Source: Lewinellaceae bacterium (lineage in GTDB: Bacteria; Bacteroidota; Bacteroidia; Chitinophagales; Saprospiraceae). Taken from it: a stretch of 64,000 nucleotides of DNA. This document shows, one piece after another, positions 50,649-60,540 of this stretch. The notes beneath the pieces were generated by a model that searched no databases, was not told the origin of the DNA, and saw nothing but the letters and a program-made list of their open reading frames with translations. Every line of letters begins with the position of its first letter. Positions within the stretch are counted from its first letter, which is position 1. The stretch spans positions 62,001-126,000 of the forward strand of contig JADJRC010000050.1 in assembly GCA_016712415.1 (NCBI GenBank), written 5' to 3'. The position numbers and the translations under genes were made by a program.

Positions 50649-51208
50649 CCCCGCCTTCGGTTTTCTTTGCTCAAAAGAGCCTTAATTGTTTCGGGCATTT
50701 GTTGTTGGGAAACGCCCGGTTTTTCTTAGTTATGTTGACAGGTTGGGGTTATAAAAACTTGTTTTCTCGTAGTATGAAGACGGATATAAAAGAAAGCGGT
50801 TCAAAGCGCTTTGTCGTTCAAAGTTTATTTACAACAACTGAATCTGTCGGAAAGAACATTTAAAAGTTACTGCCTGATAAAGTCGCTTGTAAAAATGATT
50901 GTCGAAATGTTGTCTGTTCTGTTTGTGTGAGCAACAAATCTGATGCAAATATGAACGAAAATTTTCATTCAGCAATACCTCCCCCCCTCTCAAGTACCCT
51001 GAAACGCCTCATTTACCATTATCATACTTCTAAATAGTAAAGATGTTTTTTGAAAAACTTGCAAGACAAAATGATTATATTTAGAGAAATATTGATGTTT
51101 TAGCCGTGAAAATGCGAAGTCTGGAAAAATGACATTTCCGAAATTTTTTTTCAAAAAACGACCGTTCCTTCCCGAAAAACGACCGTTCCCTCAAAAAACA
51201 GCACATTT
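50649..51208. other. Gene-free, AT-rich stretch
   Basis: About 560 bases without a supported gene. A second hairpin (CGGGC...GCCCG then TTTTTC on the plus strand) lies at 50692-50723. The rest is AT-rich with T-runs and no long open frame. Two direct copies of AAAAACGACCGTTCC occur at about 51157-51190. It divides the wzx gene from the GT9 gene on the same strand and may hold the wzx promoter. Confidence 0.5.
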
Positions 51209-52195
51209 TCATACGGGAAAATCAGCCGCGTCGACGCGTTCGGCGCAGGCAAAATGGCCTTGGGGGCAGGATCGCCTGCCGTGCAAACCACACGGGCGGC
51301 AGGGCAGCGCCTCCGCTACTTCCACAACCATACTTCGATCAGATAAGGGCGTGAACCCAAACGCGGGCACCGTCGAGCAGAACACAGCGGCAATAGGAGC
51401 GTTGAGCGCGGAGGCGATGTGCACCGGGGCGGAGTCATTGGCATAATTCATGGCAGCACCCTGCATCAAGGCTGCCGACTCCAGCAGCGACAATTTTCCG
51501 GCAAGGTTCACGATCTGCCGGTGAGGCAAGGCAGCCCTGATCGCTTCGCATGCCTCAGTATCGCCCCCGGCGCCCAACAGAAAAACCAGCCGGTCGGATG
51601 GCAGCCGTTGTAACAATTCCAGCCATTTATGGATTGGAAACTGCTTGGTAAACCAAACGGACGTGGGCGCGATACATATATAGGTATGTCCATCAGCCAA
51701 TGCCGAGGCTTTCGCTGCATCCGCATCGGATGGATACAGGCGCGGCCGCTCAAACGACCCGTCCGTCAGGTGTTCAATCAGCGCGAGGTTTCGATCCACT
51801 TCATGTACCTGCCGGCCGGCGCTTCCATATACGTGCGCTACGCGCCGGGTAAATGCAAACGCGAAAGGATTCTTGCGAAACCCCACCCTGCCCCTTGCCC
51901 CCGATAAAGCCGTCAATAGTCCCGATGCGGCAAAACGCTGGCAATTGATCACCCAATCGTATTGTTCGCTGCGGACCCGCCGGACAAGAGCAGCCAGACC
52001 CGCGTATTTGGATTGCCGTTTATCCCAAACCAATATTTCCCGGATATGCGGGTTGCCGGAAAGCAGTTTTTCGTTGCCTTTTCGCAGCAGAAAATCAATG
52101 GACGCTTCCGGGTAAAAACGCCCGAGTTTTTCGATGACGGGTGTGGCCAGAACGACGTCGCCGATGAAAGCGGTTTGAATGATGAGGAACTTCAT
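51209..52195 (-). CDS. GT9 glycosyltransferase, lipopolysaccharide heptosyltransferase II-like
   Basis: 328 residues, family 9. N-terminal signature MKFLIIQTAFIGDVVLATPV; FLLRKGNEKLLSGNPHIREI, then the donor domain YICIAPTSVWFTKQFPIHKW near residue 170 and MNYANDSAPVHIASALNAPI near residue 255, with the C-terminal Cys-rich PCRPCGLHGRRSCPQGHFAC. All are typical of WaaF-like enzymes of lipopolysaccharide core or glycan assembly. ATG at 52195. Divergent from tRNA-Leu, whose promoter lies in the intergenic gap of 85 bases. Confidence 0.9.
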   Translation of the reverse strand: MKFLIIQTAFIGDVVLATPVIEKLGRFYPEASIDFLLRKGNEKLLSGNPHIREILVWDKRQSKYAGLAALVRRVRSEQYDWVINCQRFAASGLLTALSGARGRVGFRKNPFAFAFTRRVAHVYGSAGRQVHEVDRNLALIEHLTDGSFERPRLYPSDADAAKASALADGHTYICIAPTSVWFTKQFPIHKWLELLQRLPSDRLVFLLGAGGDTEACEAIRAALPHRQIVNLAGKLSLLESAALMQGAAMNYANDSAPVHIASALNAPIAAVFCSTVPAFGFTPLSDRSMVVEVAEALPCRPCGLHGRRSCPQGHFACAERVDAADFPV

Positions 52196-52226
52196 GAAAA
52201 AAAATTTCTGTCACAAAGAAAAAGAC

Positions 52227-52256
52227 TTGCGTACAAATAAAACGGTTGTAAATTTG
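52227..52256 (+). promoter_or_regulatory. Promoter of tRNA-Leu
   Basis: TTG at 52227-52229 and TAAATTTG at 52249-52256 with 19 bases between match the Bacteroidota -33/-7 pattern. The tRNA begins 25 bases downstream. Confidence 0.75.
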
Positions 52257-52280
52257 CACCCGCTCTGAAACAACATACCT

Positions 52281-52364
52281 GCGGGAATGGCGGAACTGGT
52301 AGACGCATACGTTTCAGGGGCGTACGCCCGTAAGGGTGTGGGGGTTCGACTCCCCCTTCCCGCA
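52281..52364 (+). tRNA. tRNA-Leu (CAG)
   Basis: A class II tRNA with a long variable arm. Acceptor stem GCGGGAA pairs with TTCCCGC (52357-52363) and A52364 is the discriminator. The D-arm is GGCGGAACTGGTAGACGC. The anticodon stem TACGT/GCGTA encloses TTCAGGG, so the anticodon is CAG (Leu, CUG). The T-arm is GGGGGTTCGACTCCCCC. CCA is not encoded. Downstream sequence changes to a defence-like region, so this gene may be an integration site. Confidence 0.95.
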
Positions 52365-52374
52365 CATTAAAATG

Positions 52375-52410
52375 CAAGGACTTATGTGTAAAAACATAGG
52401 TCCTTTTTGT
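52375..52410 (+). terminator. Intrinsic terminator after tRNA-Leu
   Basis: AAGGACTTATGT and ACATAGGTCCTT form a 12-bp stem with one G-T mismatch, followed by TTTGTTTT. It begins 11 bases after the tRNA. Confidence 0.85.
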
Positions 52411-52556
52411 TTTGGGTCGGATGGATTGGGGGCTTTACGTGCGGATTAATCCAACTTTATCAAAAATCCCCCTTCGCGGACTAGCCACGGAGGAGGACTT
52501 TGACAGGGTATCACAATCTCAAAAACTTGAATCTGGAAACATGGATGCTTCATGGT

Positions 52557-52886
52557 CTACATTTCCCCAATAGGGGTGCCTCGTCCCAAGTTCGGAATCA
52601 CTGAATGTCGGATATAATAATCCTGCATGGATGATTCGAGCGTACTATAAAAAATATGTACGTTGCCAAAAACTCCGAAGGAGACAGGCTTCCCAAGGTA
52701 AACAGTAAAGGAGAAAAGTCCGTAATTATAAAACTCACATTTTTCCAGGAAGTGCTGATCGGCATCCAGATCTATCCTCATCAGACCTTTGATTAAAGTG
52801 GTTTTGTGCAAGTTGAGACTTGGGTTCATAATGGCTGCCGTCAACACTGTTGTGAAAACAACCAGGTGCTTGGTTTTGATTTTCAT
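52557..52886 (-). CDS. DUF4359-like small exported protein
   Basis: 109 residues from ATG 52886 (MKIKTKHLVVFTTVLTAAIM); an in-frame start at 52976 is less likely because it has no signal peptide at its start. The N-terminus is a membrane anchor/signal, followed by NPSLNLHKTTL and, near residue 66, the core YNYGLFSFTVYLGKPVSFGV that resembles DUF4359. Function unknown. It is the last gene of a three-gene minus-strand group, 40 bases downstream of the membrane-protein gene. Recognition is from recalled pattern and moderate. Confidence 0.65.
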   Translation of the reverse strand: MKIKTKHLVVFTTVLTAAIMNPSLNLHKTTLIKGLMRIDLDADQHFLEKCEFYNYGLFSFTVYLGKPVSFGVFGNVHIFYSTLESSMQDYYIRHSVIPNLGRGTPIGEM

Positions 52887-52926
52887 TGTTACAATATTTA
52901 AAATTTCGTGAAATGTGCTGAATTGA

Positions 52927-53814
52927 CTATTCAGGCAATGAGCAATATGGGTCGTTCCCTGAAGACTCCCAGTCAAAGGCCATCAATTCCGCTTCTGTGA
53001 CAGGGTCGCAATAATTCATATTTTTTGATCGATAAGAGAAGCGAAATAGCGCTTCTTTTACATGGTGGGAAATCTCTCTTATCCTACCGCTTTGTTGCCA
53101 AAGGTGAAAAATATGCCCATCGAGCCGCGAAGTGCGTCTTAGCAACGCTTGAATTTGTTGTCTGAACAACAGTATTCGGATATTCCAGATCAAATATTCA
53201 ACGGCCGGAACCAAATAGCCACCAATGGTGACAGCAAAAAGGGCAATAAGCAAGCCTATAAGGCTCATTTGAAGTTCCACCTTTTCAATTTCCGTTTGCG
53301 TACCCTCCACAAGAATAGACCGAATCCAGATCAAACTCAGTAATATGCCGAGGTACAGGGCGAAATTCAAAAAGAATTGGCGGACGCGTTGCTGTCTGTT
53401 GTTATCCATAAATACGAATGCGACGCTAGCCTCCATATCATGGTTCTTGTGTAACTCCCATCGATGAAATGGGCCAGAACTCGAACATTTTGCCAATTTT
53501 TCACCGGTAATTACGGCCAGAATATTGACCCCTATGCCAATGGGCAAAGCCAAAAGATTGGCATCGTGGCAAATGACCTGCGATACTTGCCGGTAAACAG
53601 GCATCATAAAGAAGATATCAAGGCAGATTAACCCCAGTGTCGCAGCTGATAAGGCTATTACCTCAGCAGGCGGGAAAACTCTGCGCCATTCGTTGCTTTG
53701 CTCCTCCAGTATTTGGAATGGGGTCTTTTTCACCCGGCATCTATATGCCAGATCACCGACCTGCTCTCCCAAACTGGTGAGCATCGTAATGAGAAATACG
53801 TTGTGTTTTGCCAT
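52927..53814 (-). CDS. Hypothetical polytopic membrane protein
   Basis: 295 residues from ATG 53814 (MAKHNVFLITMLTSLGEQVG). Four or five hydrophobic segments occur, near residues 50-75 (ALSAATLGLICLDIFFMMPV), 88-105, 150-168 (FALYLGILLSLIWIRSILV) and 182-205 (MSLIGLLIALFAVTIGGYLV). The C-terminal part is polar and charged (LRRTSRLDGHIFHLWQQSGR). No family recognised; the pattern suggests an inner-membrane partner for the lipoprotein 8 bases upstream. Codon and base use look more AT-rich than neighbouring core genes. Confidence 0.65.
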   Translation of the reverse strand: MAKHNVFLITMLTSLGEQVGDLAYRCRVKKTPFQILEEQSNEWRRVFPPAEVIALSAATLGLICLDIFFMMPVYRQVSQVICHDANLLALPIGIGVNILAVITGEKLAKCSSSGPFHRWELHKNHDMEASVAFVFMDNNRQQRVRQFFLNFALYLGILLSLIWIRSILVEGTQTEIEKVELQMSLIGLLIALFAVTIGGYLVPAVEYLIWNIRILLFRQQIQALLRRTSRLDGHIFHLWQQSGRIREISHHVKEALFRFSYRSKNMNYCDPVTEAELMAFDWESSGNDPYCSLPE

Positions 53815-53822
53815 AATGAAAC

Positions 53823-54527
53823 TTATTTAGGAGTGAGAGAATACAAAACAGAGGTGAGTGCCTCCGGCGATTCCATCCGTACCCAGTTCGCCGGATGCAC
53901 AGGGTTTTTCCAGCCGCAGGTCATGACTTTTACGTGAGTCGGAATGATCTCAGGATGCAAATCCGTATCTGTCAACGTTGACATTCTAACATCCTGGAAT
54001 CCATCGGAAATGCAGAAGTATACAGGTTGAAATCGCTCCATGCCTGGCTCCTGGAAATAGGTGGCGACGTCTGAAAACCGGCCGTTCAAATGCGTATGCT
54101 TATGATTTTTGTGACGGCCCAGGAGCGTTAGACAACTCTGAACGAAAGTTGCTACCCGCAGTTGATTTTCGCGTGTTATACTGTCATATGCATTGGTGTA
54201 CTCTGTTTCATCTGTAAACGTGGGATACTTGGGTAAGGAAGGGAGGGGCATGAAAGAGCCTCGAACCAAATGCCCTGTACTATCAGGGTCTCCGACCAAA
54301 CCGAAGGCTATTTTGCCGCCGGTTGCAGCGATAGCCGTGGCCCAGGCCTGAAGTTGGTCTGCACTGGGAGGTGGTACATGGTCAAAAGTGTTGCTGATGT
54401 CGTGCGTGACAACAAGTGCCGGAGAGAATGTCGCAGCCGAAGAATTTTGTAGTTCAGTAGCGTCATGTAGCACGCAGCCAGACATGCACATGAGTGCACA
54501 CGCGAGAAGAATTTTTAACATTAACAT
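53823..54527 (-). CDS. Lipoprotein with a VWA-like fold (tentative)
   Basis: 234 residues from ATG 54527 (MLMLKILLACALMCMSGCVL). The signal peptide ends in the lipobox MSGC, so the Cys would be lipidated. The mature part starts with a hydrophobic strand and an Asp-Ser-like loop (ALVVTHDISNTF), where von Willebrand A domains have DxSxS; DISNT is a plausible but altered MIDAS. FQPVYFCISDGFQDVRM near residue 180 fits a later beta strand with ISDG. The fold is an inference from this pattern. It is first in the minus-strand unit and faces the operator-like repeats at 54621-54703. Confidence 0.55.
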   Translation of the reverse strand: MLMLKILLACALMCMSGCVLHDATELQNSSAATFSPALVVTHDISNTFDHVPPPSADQLQAWATAIAATGGKIAFGLVGDPDSTGHLVRGSFMPLPSLPKYPTFTDETEYTNAYDSITRENQLRVATFVQSCLTLLGRHKNHKHTHLNGRFSDVATYFQEPGMERFQPVYFCISDGFQDVRMSTLTDTDLHPEIIPTHVKVMTCGWKNPVHPANWVRMESPEALTSVLYSLTPK

Positions 54528-54620
54528 CGTTGAAAATTTTTGTTTTATGAAAATACATTCACAAAAATATGGCATTTCCATAAAACAAAAAAACTTAATT
54601 TGCTGACAATCAATATTTTA

Positions 54621-54703
54621 GTAATTTCAAATGGTTTCACGAAATTTTTTTGTTAAAATGGGCCACTGTGAAATTTCAAGTAATTTCACGCGAAATTTCA
54701 CGG
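54621..54703. promoter_or_regulatory. Array of GAAATTTC-type palindromes, probable operator
   Basis: Between two divergent genes there are repeated half-sites: TAATTTCAA (54622-54630), TTTCACGAAATTT (54635-54647), TGAAATTTCA (54669-54678, perfect palindrome), TAATTTCACG (54681-54690) and CGAAATTTCACGG (54691-54703). The spacing is irregular. Such density suggests binding of a dimeric regulator to the divergent promoters. No regulator gene is identified. Confidence 0.55.
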
Positions 54704-54719
54704 TAGCCTTACTATATTT

Positions 54720-56662
54720 ATGGAAGAACAGTTATCTAGCTTTCGCCCTTACTACGAAGCATTCCTCAAGACTTACAATAGAAAAATTTTAATCAAAAAA
54801 CTTTGGCCGACACTTGCGAGATTAAGCGAGAGGGGGATATAGGTGATGTATTTCGCTACCTTGCCGGCAAGGAGAAAGACAAAATGCCAAGTTATGATCA
54901 GGTCAACAAAGTCCTGAATTGCCTGGTTCAGAACTGGCTTATAGTAGAAGAGAAACTGGTGCCTAAACACTCTTCTATCCTGATAAAGAAATCTTCATCA
55001 GGCTCTTCCATTGTGACACATAAAAACTTCAGTGCTGCCAAAATTGGCGCAGCGGTGGCTCAACAAGTACCTGATTCGGAAATCTGCCTCATCAATACCT
55101 ATCTGGCTACGGTACAAATGGATCAGGAGACTTATCAGGACAACCTTGAGACAATTAAGAACTGGCTTGCCGTGCAGAATCGAAAAGTCAAAATCATCAT
55201 ACTTCGCCCGGAAGGAAAAGGCATGTTTCTTAGAACAAAAACTTCTCTCGATAGTAATGGGACCGATTTGGCCAATACTCTCATTCTGCATCTCAGTATT
55301 CTGATCAAATTAATGGACAGTTACCCCGGTCAACTGGAAGTAAAAATGATGGATGAAATACCGGGCATGGCTGCTTTTATCCTGCCAGACAGGTTGTTCT
55401 ACGGTTTACATTACTCTTTTGGTCACACGGAAACGGGTTCTTGGTTTGAAATAACCGACCCCGGCATGGATTGTTATCTACACATCAAAAGGCATTTCGA
55501 CACCCTTTGGAACGACCCGATGCGAACGACTCCACTAACTCCTGACCTGTTGGACCATTACAAACGCGCACTCAATATTGTAAAGCGCGATCCGGAATTT
55601 CTGCACAATAGCAATTGGAAAGTATATCTACACGACCTTTCGAGTGTAGCATTGGGCAAACGGGAAGCCCCCTTTACCGAACTGACAGGTAAAATCACAC
55701 ACTGGAAACTCAGGATTGAAAAGCCTGAGAAGGGCGTATATTTGAAAGCGCATCTTGAAATTCCCGACAGTAACATCAAACTGCCCGAGGTTAACTTAAT
55801 CACTGAAAATCTTTCCGACCGTGACTATGCGCATGCCAGATTCTCGGATTTTGGCACGCTGTCCATTCACCTGTCGTTCCACTGTCGAAAAGCCGCAGTT
55901 GACGACCCTTTTATGCTGGGGTATTTTATTCTTTCTGCCGGGGGTGATTGCTGTGCAGGTTATATTGTATTGGAAAAAATCGATCAACCTGATATTGTTA
56001 GACCTCCCACCGACGAAAGAGATATTGCATCCGAACCCTACCTGCACCGTTTGCTGAGTTTTCGCGATAGTAGTTATTACAGCCTTGAAAGAACACGGAC
56101 AGAAAAAAGGCTATTCAGGCCGCTTCCGTACCAGGGCAAATACAAAGTATATTCATATGGTGGGTCAAGGGGAGGAGCCAAATGTATCAAACAAAACTGG
56201 CTCTATATTGACCAGTATGGCATTGCTACCTATCGCAACCAGGAGTTCCCAAGGTTGACCGGCCGGGCTACCCTCCTGGATCAACATCTACATGGTTTCT
56301 TCATTCATTATGATAATGATAATACTGACCTGCAAAGGCGTAGTTACCTCATCATTTCTGTGCGGGGGAGGAAGGCAAAGAAAGGGCGGTATTACTCTGC
56401 CATTCAATTGGGTGTCAGTACTGAAAGGGATATGCCTACCGGCAAGCGATACATCCTGGAATACGTGGATGATCAGCCGATCCATGATAAAGACAAACCT
56501 GTTAAAATAGCACTACATTCGAAATCGTACCAAGACCTTCCTCCCGGATTAGCGGGTTTACTTTCCGGCCGGGTCAAGAACTTGTTGGGATTCTTGCGCA
56601 CTGGCGCGAATATTGATGATATTCACGGCGTTAACAAGGAATGGGAAACTCATTCGAAATGA
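54720..56662 (+). CDS. Unrecognised 647-residue island protein (frameshifted)
   Basis: Read from 54803 this would lack a good start. From ATG 54720 the frame gives MEEQLSSFRPYYEAFLKTYN and runs to ARLSERG, where a GGGGG run at about 54832-54837 moves it into the long frame (DIGDVFRYLAGKEKDKMPSY) with one added G, so I reconstruct one gene. The middle (residues about 100-270) has alternating strands and helices (KVKIIILRPEGKGMFLRTKT, then MDEIPGMAAFILPDRLFYGL) reminiscent of PLD-like/DUF5919-type sensor domains lacking catalytic HKD motifs. The C-terminal 350 residues are beta-rich with a possible duplicated module. The next small gene overlaps its stop by four bases. Function unknown. Confidence 0.6.
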
Positions 56663-56877
56663 GGCAAATTTTTTATGATAGTGCCATGCTGAATGCCCGA
56701 CTTGGCCAATATGGAATGTCGGCCAAAATGATCCTCAGGGCTGTAAATCATGGCTTCGATGATATGGACCAATTTGACAGCGATGTCAATGCTATCAGTA
56801 CTGAAGCACTTCAAAAGATCAAAGATGAAAAGGATTATAATATAGCCAGAAGTGTGTTCGATATCGATAATAAATAG
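56659..56877 (+). CDS. Small unrecognised protein coupled to the 647-residue protein
   Basis: 72 residues from ATG 56659, which overlaps the TGA of the preceding gene (ATGA). An earlier in-frame ATG at 56641 would give 78 residues. The sequence RQIFYDSAMLNARLGQYGMS, then HGFDDMDQFDSDVNAISTEA is acidic, helical, with no recognised domain. The four-base overlap implies that the two are made together, as in a toxin-antitoxin or effector-accessory pair. Confidence 0.65.
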   Translation: MRQIFYDSAMLNARLGQYGMSAKMILRAVNHGFDDMDQFDSDVNAISTEALQKIKDEKDYNIARSVFDIDNK

Positions 56878-56994
56878 TAGACTTGTTCGCCCTCAGCAAC
56901 AAGTTAATGGCCAATTAATCACCTTGCCTGGCCTGGTTTTCGATTTGATTTAACTTCCGGAATAATTGACTGTTCCTCAACCCATTCGCCACCC

Positions 56995-59408
56995 ATGGCC
57001 GTTAAAAAATCCGAACTCTACGCCACCCTCTGGAAAAGCTGCGATGAACTCCGGGGAGGCATGGATGCTTCTCAGTACAAAGACTACGTCCTCACTTTTC
57101 TCTTCATCAAATACGTCTCCGACAAATACGGCGACCGCGACGACGCGGTGGTGTCCATACCCGCAGGCGGTAGTTTCCGCGACATGATCCAGCTGAAAGG
57201 CAAGCCGGACATCGGCGACCAGATCAACAAGATCATTGCCCGGCTCGCTGAAGAGAACGACCTGAAAGGGGTGATTGACCTGACCGACTTCAACGACGAA
57301 GAAAAACTCGGCAGAGGGAAAGAAATGGTGGATCGCCTGTCGGCACTGATCGGTATTTTCGAGAACCCTTCGCTGAATTTCAGCCGGAACCGGGCAGACG
57401 GAGACGACCTGCTTGGCGATGCCTACGAATACCTCATGCGGCATTTCGCTACGGAATCGGGCAAGAGCAAGGGCCAGTTTTACACACCGGCTGAAGTGTC
57501 CAGAATTCTGTCGAAAGTAATTGGGGTGGAGCAATCATCCAGCCAATCGCAGACGGTATACGACCCGACCTGCGGTTCCGGATCGCTTTTATTGAAGGTT
57601 GCCGACGAATCGCCGGCGGGCTTGAGCATATACGGACAAGAGAACGACAATGCCACCAAAGCGCTCGCAGTGATGAACATGTGGATGCATGGCAACCCCA
57701 CAGCCGAGATATGGAAAGGCAACACCCTCGCCAGTCCGCACTGGCTGGAAGCAGATGGATCGCTGAAAAAATTCGATTACTGCGTAGCAAATCCACCGTT
57801 CTCCTACGCTGCCTGGCGCAACGGGTTTGAGCCGGAAAATGACACCTACAACCGCTTCGACGGGTTCGGTATACCTCCGACTTCAACCGGCGACTATGCG
57901 TTTCTGCTGCACATCATCAAATCGCTGAAAAGCACCGGCAAAGGTGCGGTGATCCTGCCGCACGGCGTGTTGTTCCGGGGCGGCGCCGAAGGTCAAATCC
58001 GCACCAACCTCATCCAGCGGGGGTATATCAAAGGCATTATCGGACTACCAGCCAACCTGTTTTACGGCACCGGCATTCCAGCCTGCGTCATCGTGCTGGA
58101 CAAGGAAAATGCCGCCCAGCGCCAGGGCATTTTTATGATCGATGCCAGCAAGGGTTACGTCAAAGACGGGAACAAAAACCGGCTGCGCGAACAGGACATC
58201 CACCGGATTGTCGATGTGTTCAACAAACAACTGGAGATGCCCAAGTATGCCCGGTTGGTTCCAATGGCTGAAATCCAAACGAACGAATACAACCTGAATA
58301 TCCCGCGCTATATCGATGGACAAACCGCCGAAGATATTCAGGACTTAGCGGCTCACCTGATGGGCGGCATACCCCTGCGCGACATCGATGCGCTGGACCG
58401 GTATTGGCAGGTATATCCTTCCCTGCGTACCCAATTGTTCCAGTCCTCCGAACGTACCGGGTATTGCATCCTGAAGGTACCCAAAGAAGCCATCAAGTCC
58501 AGCATCTTTTCCCATCCCGAGTTTGTGGCCTACAGTACGAAACTCGATGCCACGTTCGCAGCCTGGAAGCACGATAATTACGACCTGCTTAGTGGAATCG
58601 GCAGTGCCACGCACCCGGCAACATTTATCCATACCATTTCCGAAAGCCTGCTGGCACACTACACCGGGAAAGCGCTGATCGACCCATACGACATTTACCA
58701 GCACCTGCTGGACTACTGGGCCGAGACCATGAAAGACGACGTGTACATGCTTGTGGAAGACGGTTGGAAAGCAACCCTGGAACCGGTACGCGACAGCAAA
58801 GGCAACCCCAAAAAAGGAGAATACGACTGCGAGCTGATTCCCAAACCCCTGATGATCGCCCGGTACTTTGCTACCGAACAGGCAGCCCTCAGCGATCTGG
58901 AGCAACAACTGGAAGCCATCACCCGGAACCTGGACGAGATACTGGAAGAACACGGCAGCGATGACGGACTGCTCAGTGGAGCCCTGAACGACAAAGGCAA
59001 GGTGACCAAAGCCAGTCTGAGCGCCCGGATGAAGGACATCAAAGGCGACCCGGAATATACGGACGAGTGGAACCTGCTCGAACTCTACCAATCCGACCTG
59101 GAGCAGGAAGCCCGGCTGAAAACCGCCATCAAGGAAGCGCAGGCGACGCTGGATCGCAACGTCATTGCCCGGTACCCGAAACTCGGCACGGACGAGATCA
59201 AGACGCTGGTGATCGACGACAAATGGCTGGCAGCCATACAGTCGGCTATTCAGGGGAGATCGATGCGATTTCGCAGCGGTTGACGCAGCGGATCAAGGAA
59301 TTGGCGGAACGGTATGAGTTTACGTTACCGGCGCTTGACCGGGAGGTGCAGGCTTTGACGGAAAAGGTAAATGCTCATCTTGAAAAAATGGGGGTGGTAT
59401 GGAAGTGA
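56995..59408 (+). CDS. hsdM: Type I restriction-modification methyltransferase subunit HsdM (frameshifted at the end)
   Basis: N6-adenine methyltransferase subunit. MAVKKSELYATLWKSCDELR and DYVLTFLFIKYVSDKY open the protein. The SAM motif DPTCGSGSLLLKVAD is near residue 190 and the catalytic motif NPPFSYAAW near residue 265. The first frame ends at 59283, where IQG is followed by RSMRFRSG. One extra G in the GGGG run at 59253-59256 recovers EIDAISQRLTQRIKELAERY and a normal end (LEKMGVVWK) at 59408. Total 804 residues, longer than short HsdM but usual for the extended kind with a C-terminal coiled region. hsdS overlaps the stop. Confidence 0.93.
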
Positions 59409-60539
59409 AGAAATGAATACATCAAGACTGAATTAGGTTTGATGCCACATGACTGGAGTAAAATGCATAAAAATGTTGCTTCAATCACCACTGGGGATAA
59501 AAATACTCAGGACAGAGTTGCTGATGGTGTCTATCCATTTTTTGTACGATCGCAAACAGTTGAGAGGATCAATAGCTACTCTTTTGATGGAGAGGCTGTT
59601 TTAACTGCGGGCGACGGAGTAGGTACAGGGAAAGTTTTTCATTATATAAATGGAAAGTTTGACTTTCACCAAAGAGTCTACAAGATTAGTGACTCAATGA
59701 TGGAGTGGACGGATACTTTCCTTATTTATTCTTTAGCAATAACTTTTTGCAAAGAATAATGATGATGCATGCTAAATCATCGGTGGACTCCGTTCGGATG
59801 GAGATGATTGCGAACATGTAAAATCCCCGGTCCCCACCCTCACCGAACAGCGCGCCATCGCCACCGCCCTAACCGATGTCGACCGGCTCCTGTCTGCATA
59901 CGACCAGCTCATCGCCAAGAAGAAAGCCATCAAGCAAGGGGCTATGCAGGAGCTGCTGACGGGGAGGAGGCGGTTGGAGGGGTTTGAGGGGGAGTGGACA
60001 CTTCAAAAGCTTGAAGAACTTTCAAAAGGAATAACAGGGATCAATTGCCTTCGATGGTCACCCTTTTATAATTCAAGGCACGGGGTCTACCTTTAATCAA
60101 GGTTTACTCGATGTAATGGAATAGGATAATAATAAGAAACTTTACCTCTCAAATTACTAAAAAGTTTGTAATCGAGGCGATACAATGAACGAAAGGGCAC
60201 CAGCGGCTTCTGAAATACGAAAACTGATATTGACTGTTGTTTATGGAAGACACGTTTGTTCTACACATTACCTAACGAATATCTTTATCAGACCTGTTAT
60301 ACAGAAACAAAATGGTCAAAATGTTTTCATCTGGATCAACCTTTGATACCATTAACTCAAAAACCTGCGTCAAATTTATATTACCGGCAATTGATTTTTC
60401 TGAACAAACCGCCATCGCCCAAATCCTCACCGACTTGGACGCAGAAATCGCCGCCCTGGAGCAGCAACGGGACAAGTACAAAGTGGTGAAGCAGGGGATG
60501 ATGCAGGAATTGCTCACCGGCAAAACAAGACTCATCTGA
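59405..60539 (+). CDS. hsdS: Type I specificity subunit HsdS, heavily disrupted
   Basis: Pieces of a two-TRD specificity subunit appear in order. The best start is GTG 59405, overlapping the hsdM stop; removing one A near 59411 gives KNEYIKTELGLMPHDW. The first recognition domain is readable at 59439-59759 (VERINSYSFDGEAVLTAGDG, then GKVFHYINGKFDFHQRVYKI). In a shifted frame follow SSVDSVRMEMIANM and the conserved helix VPTLTEQRAIATALTDVDRL (about 59840-59900). The second TRD region (59990-60300) is broken into several frames. The last part (60312-60539) is intact: FSEQTAIAQILTDLDAEIAA. At least five lesions are needed, more than elsewhere, so true decay or a mixed population is possible. Confidence 0.8.
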
Positions 60540-60540
60540 T

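Noticed and set aside
52440..52500. Partial copy of the tRNA 3' end as an att site
   Set aside because: Only a short CCCCCTTC match, well below a convincing direct repeat.
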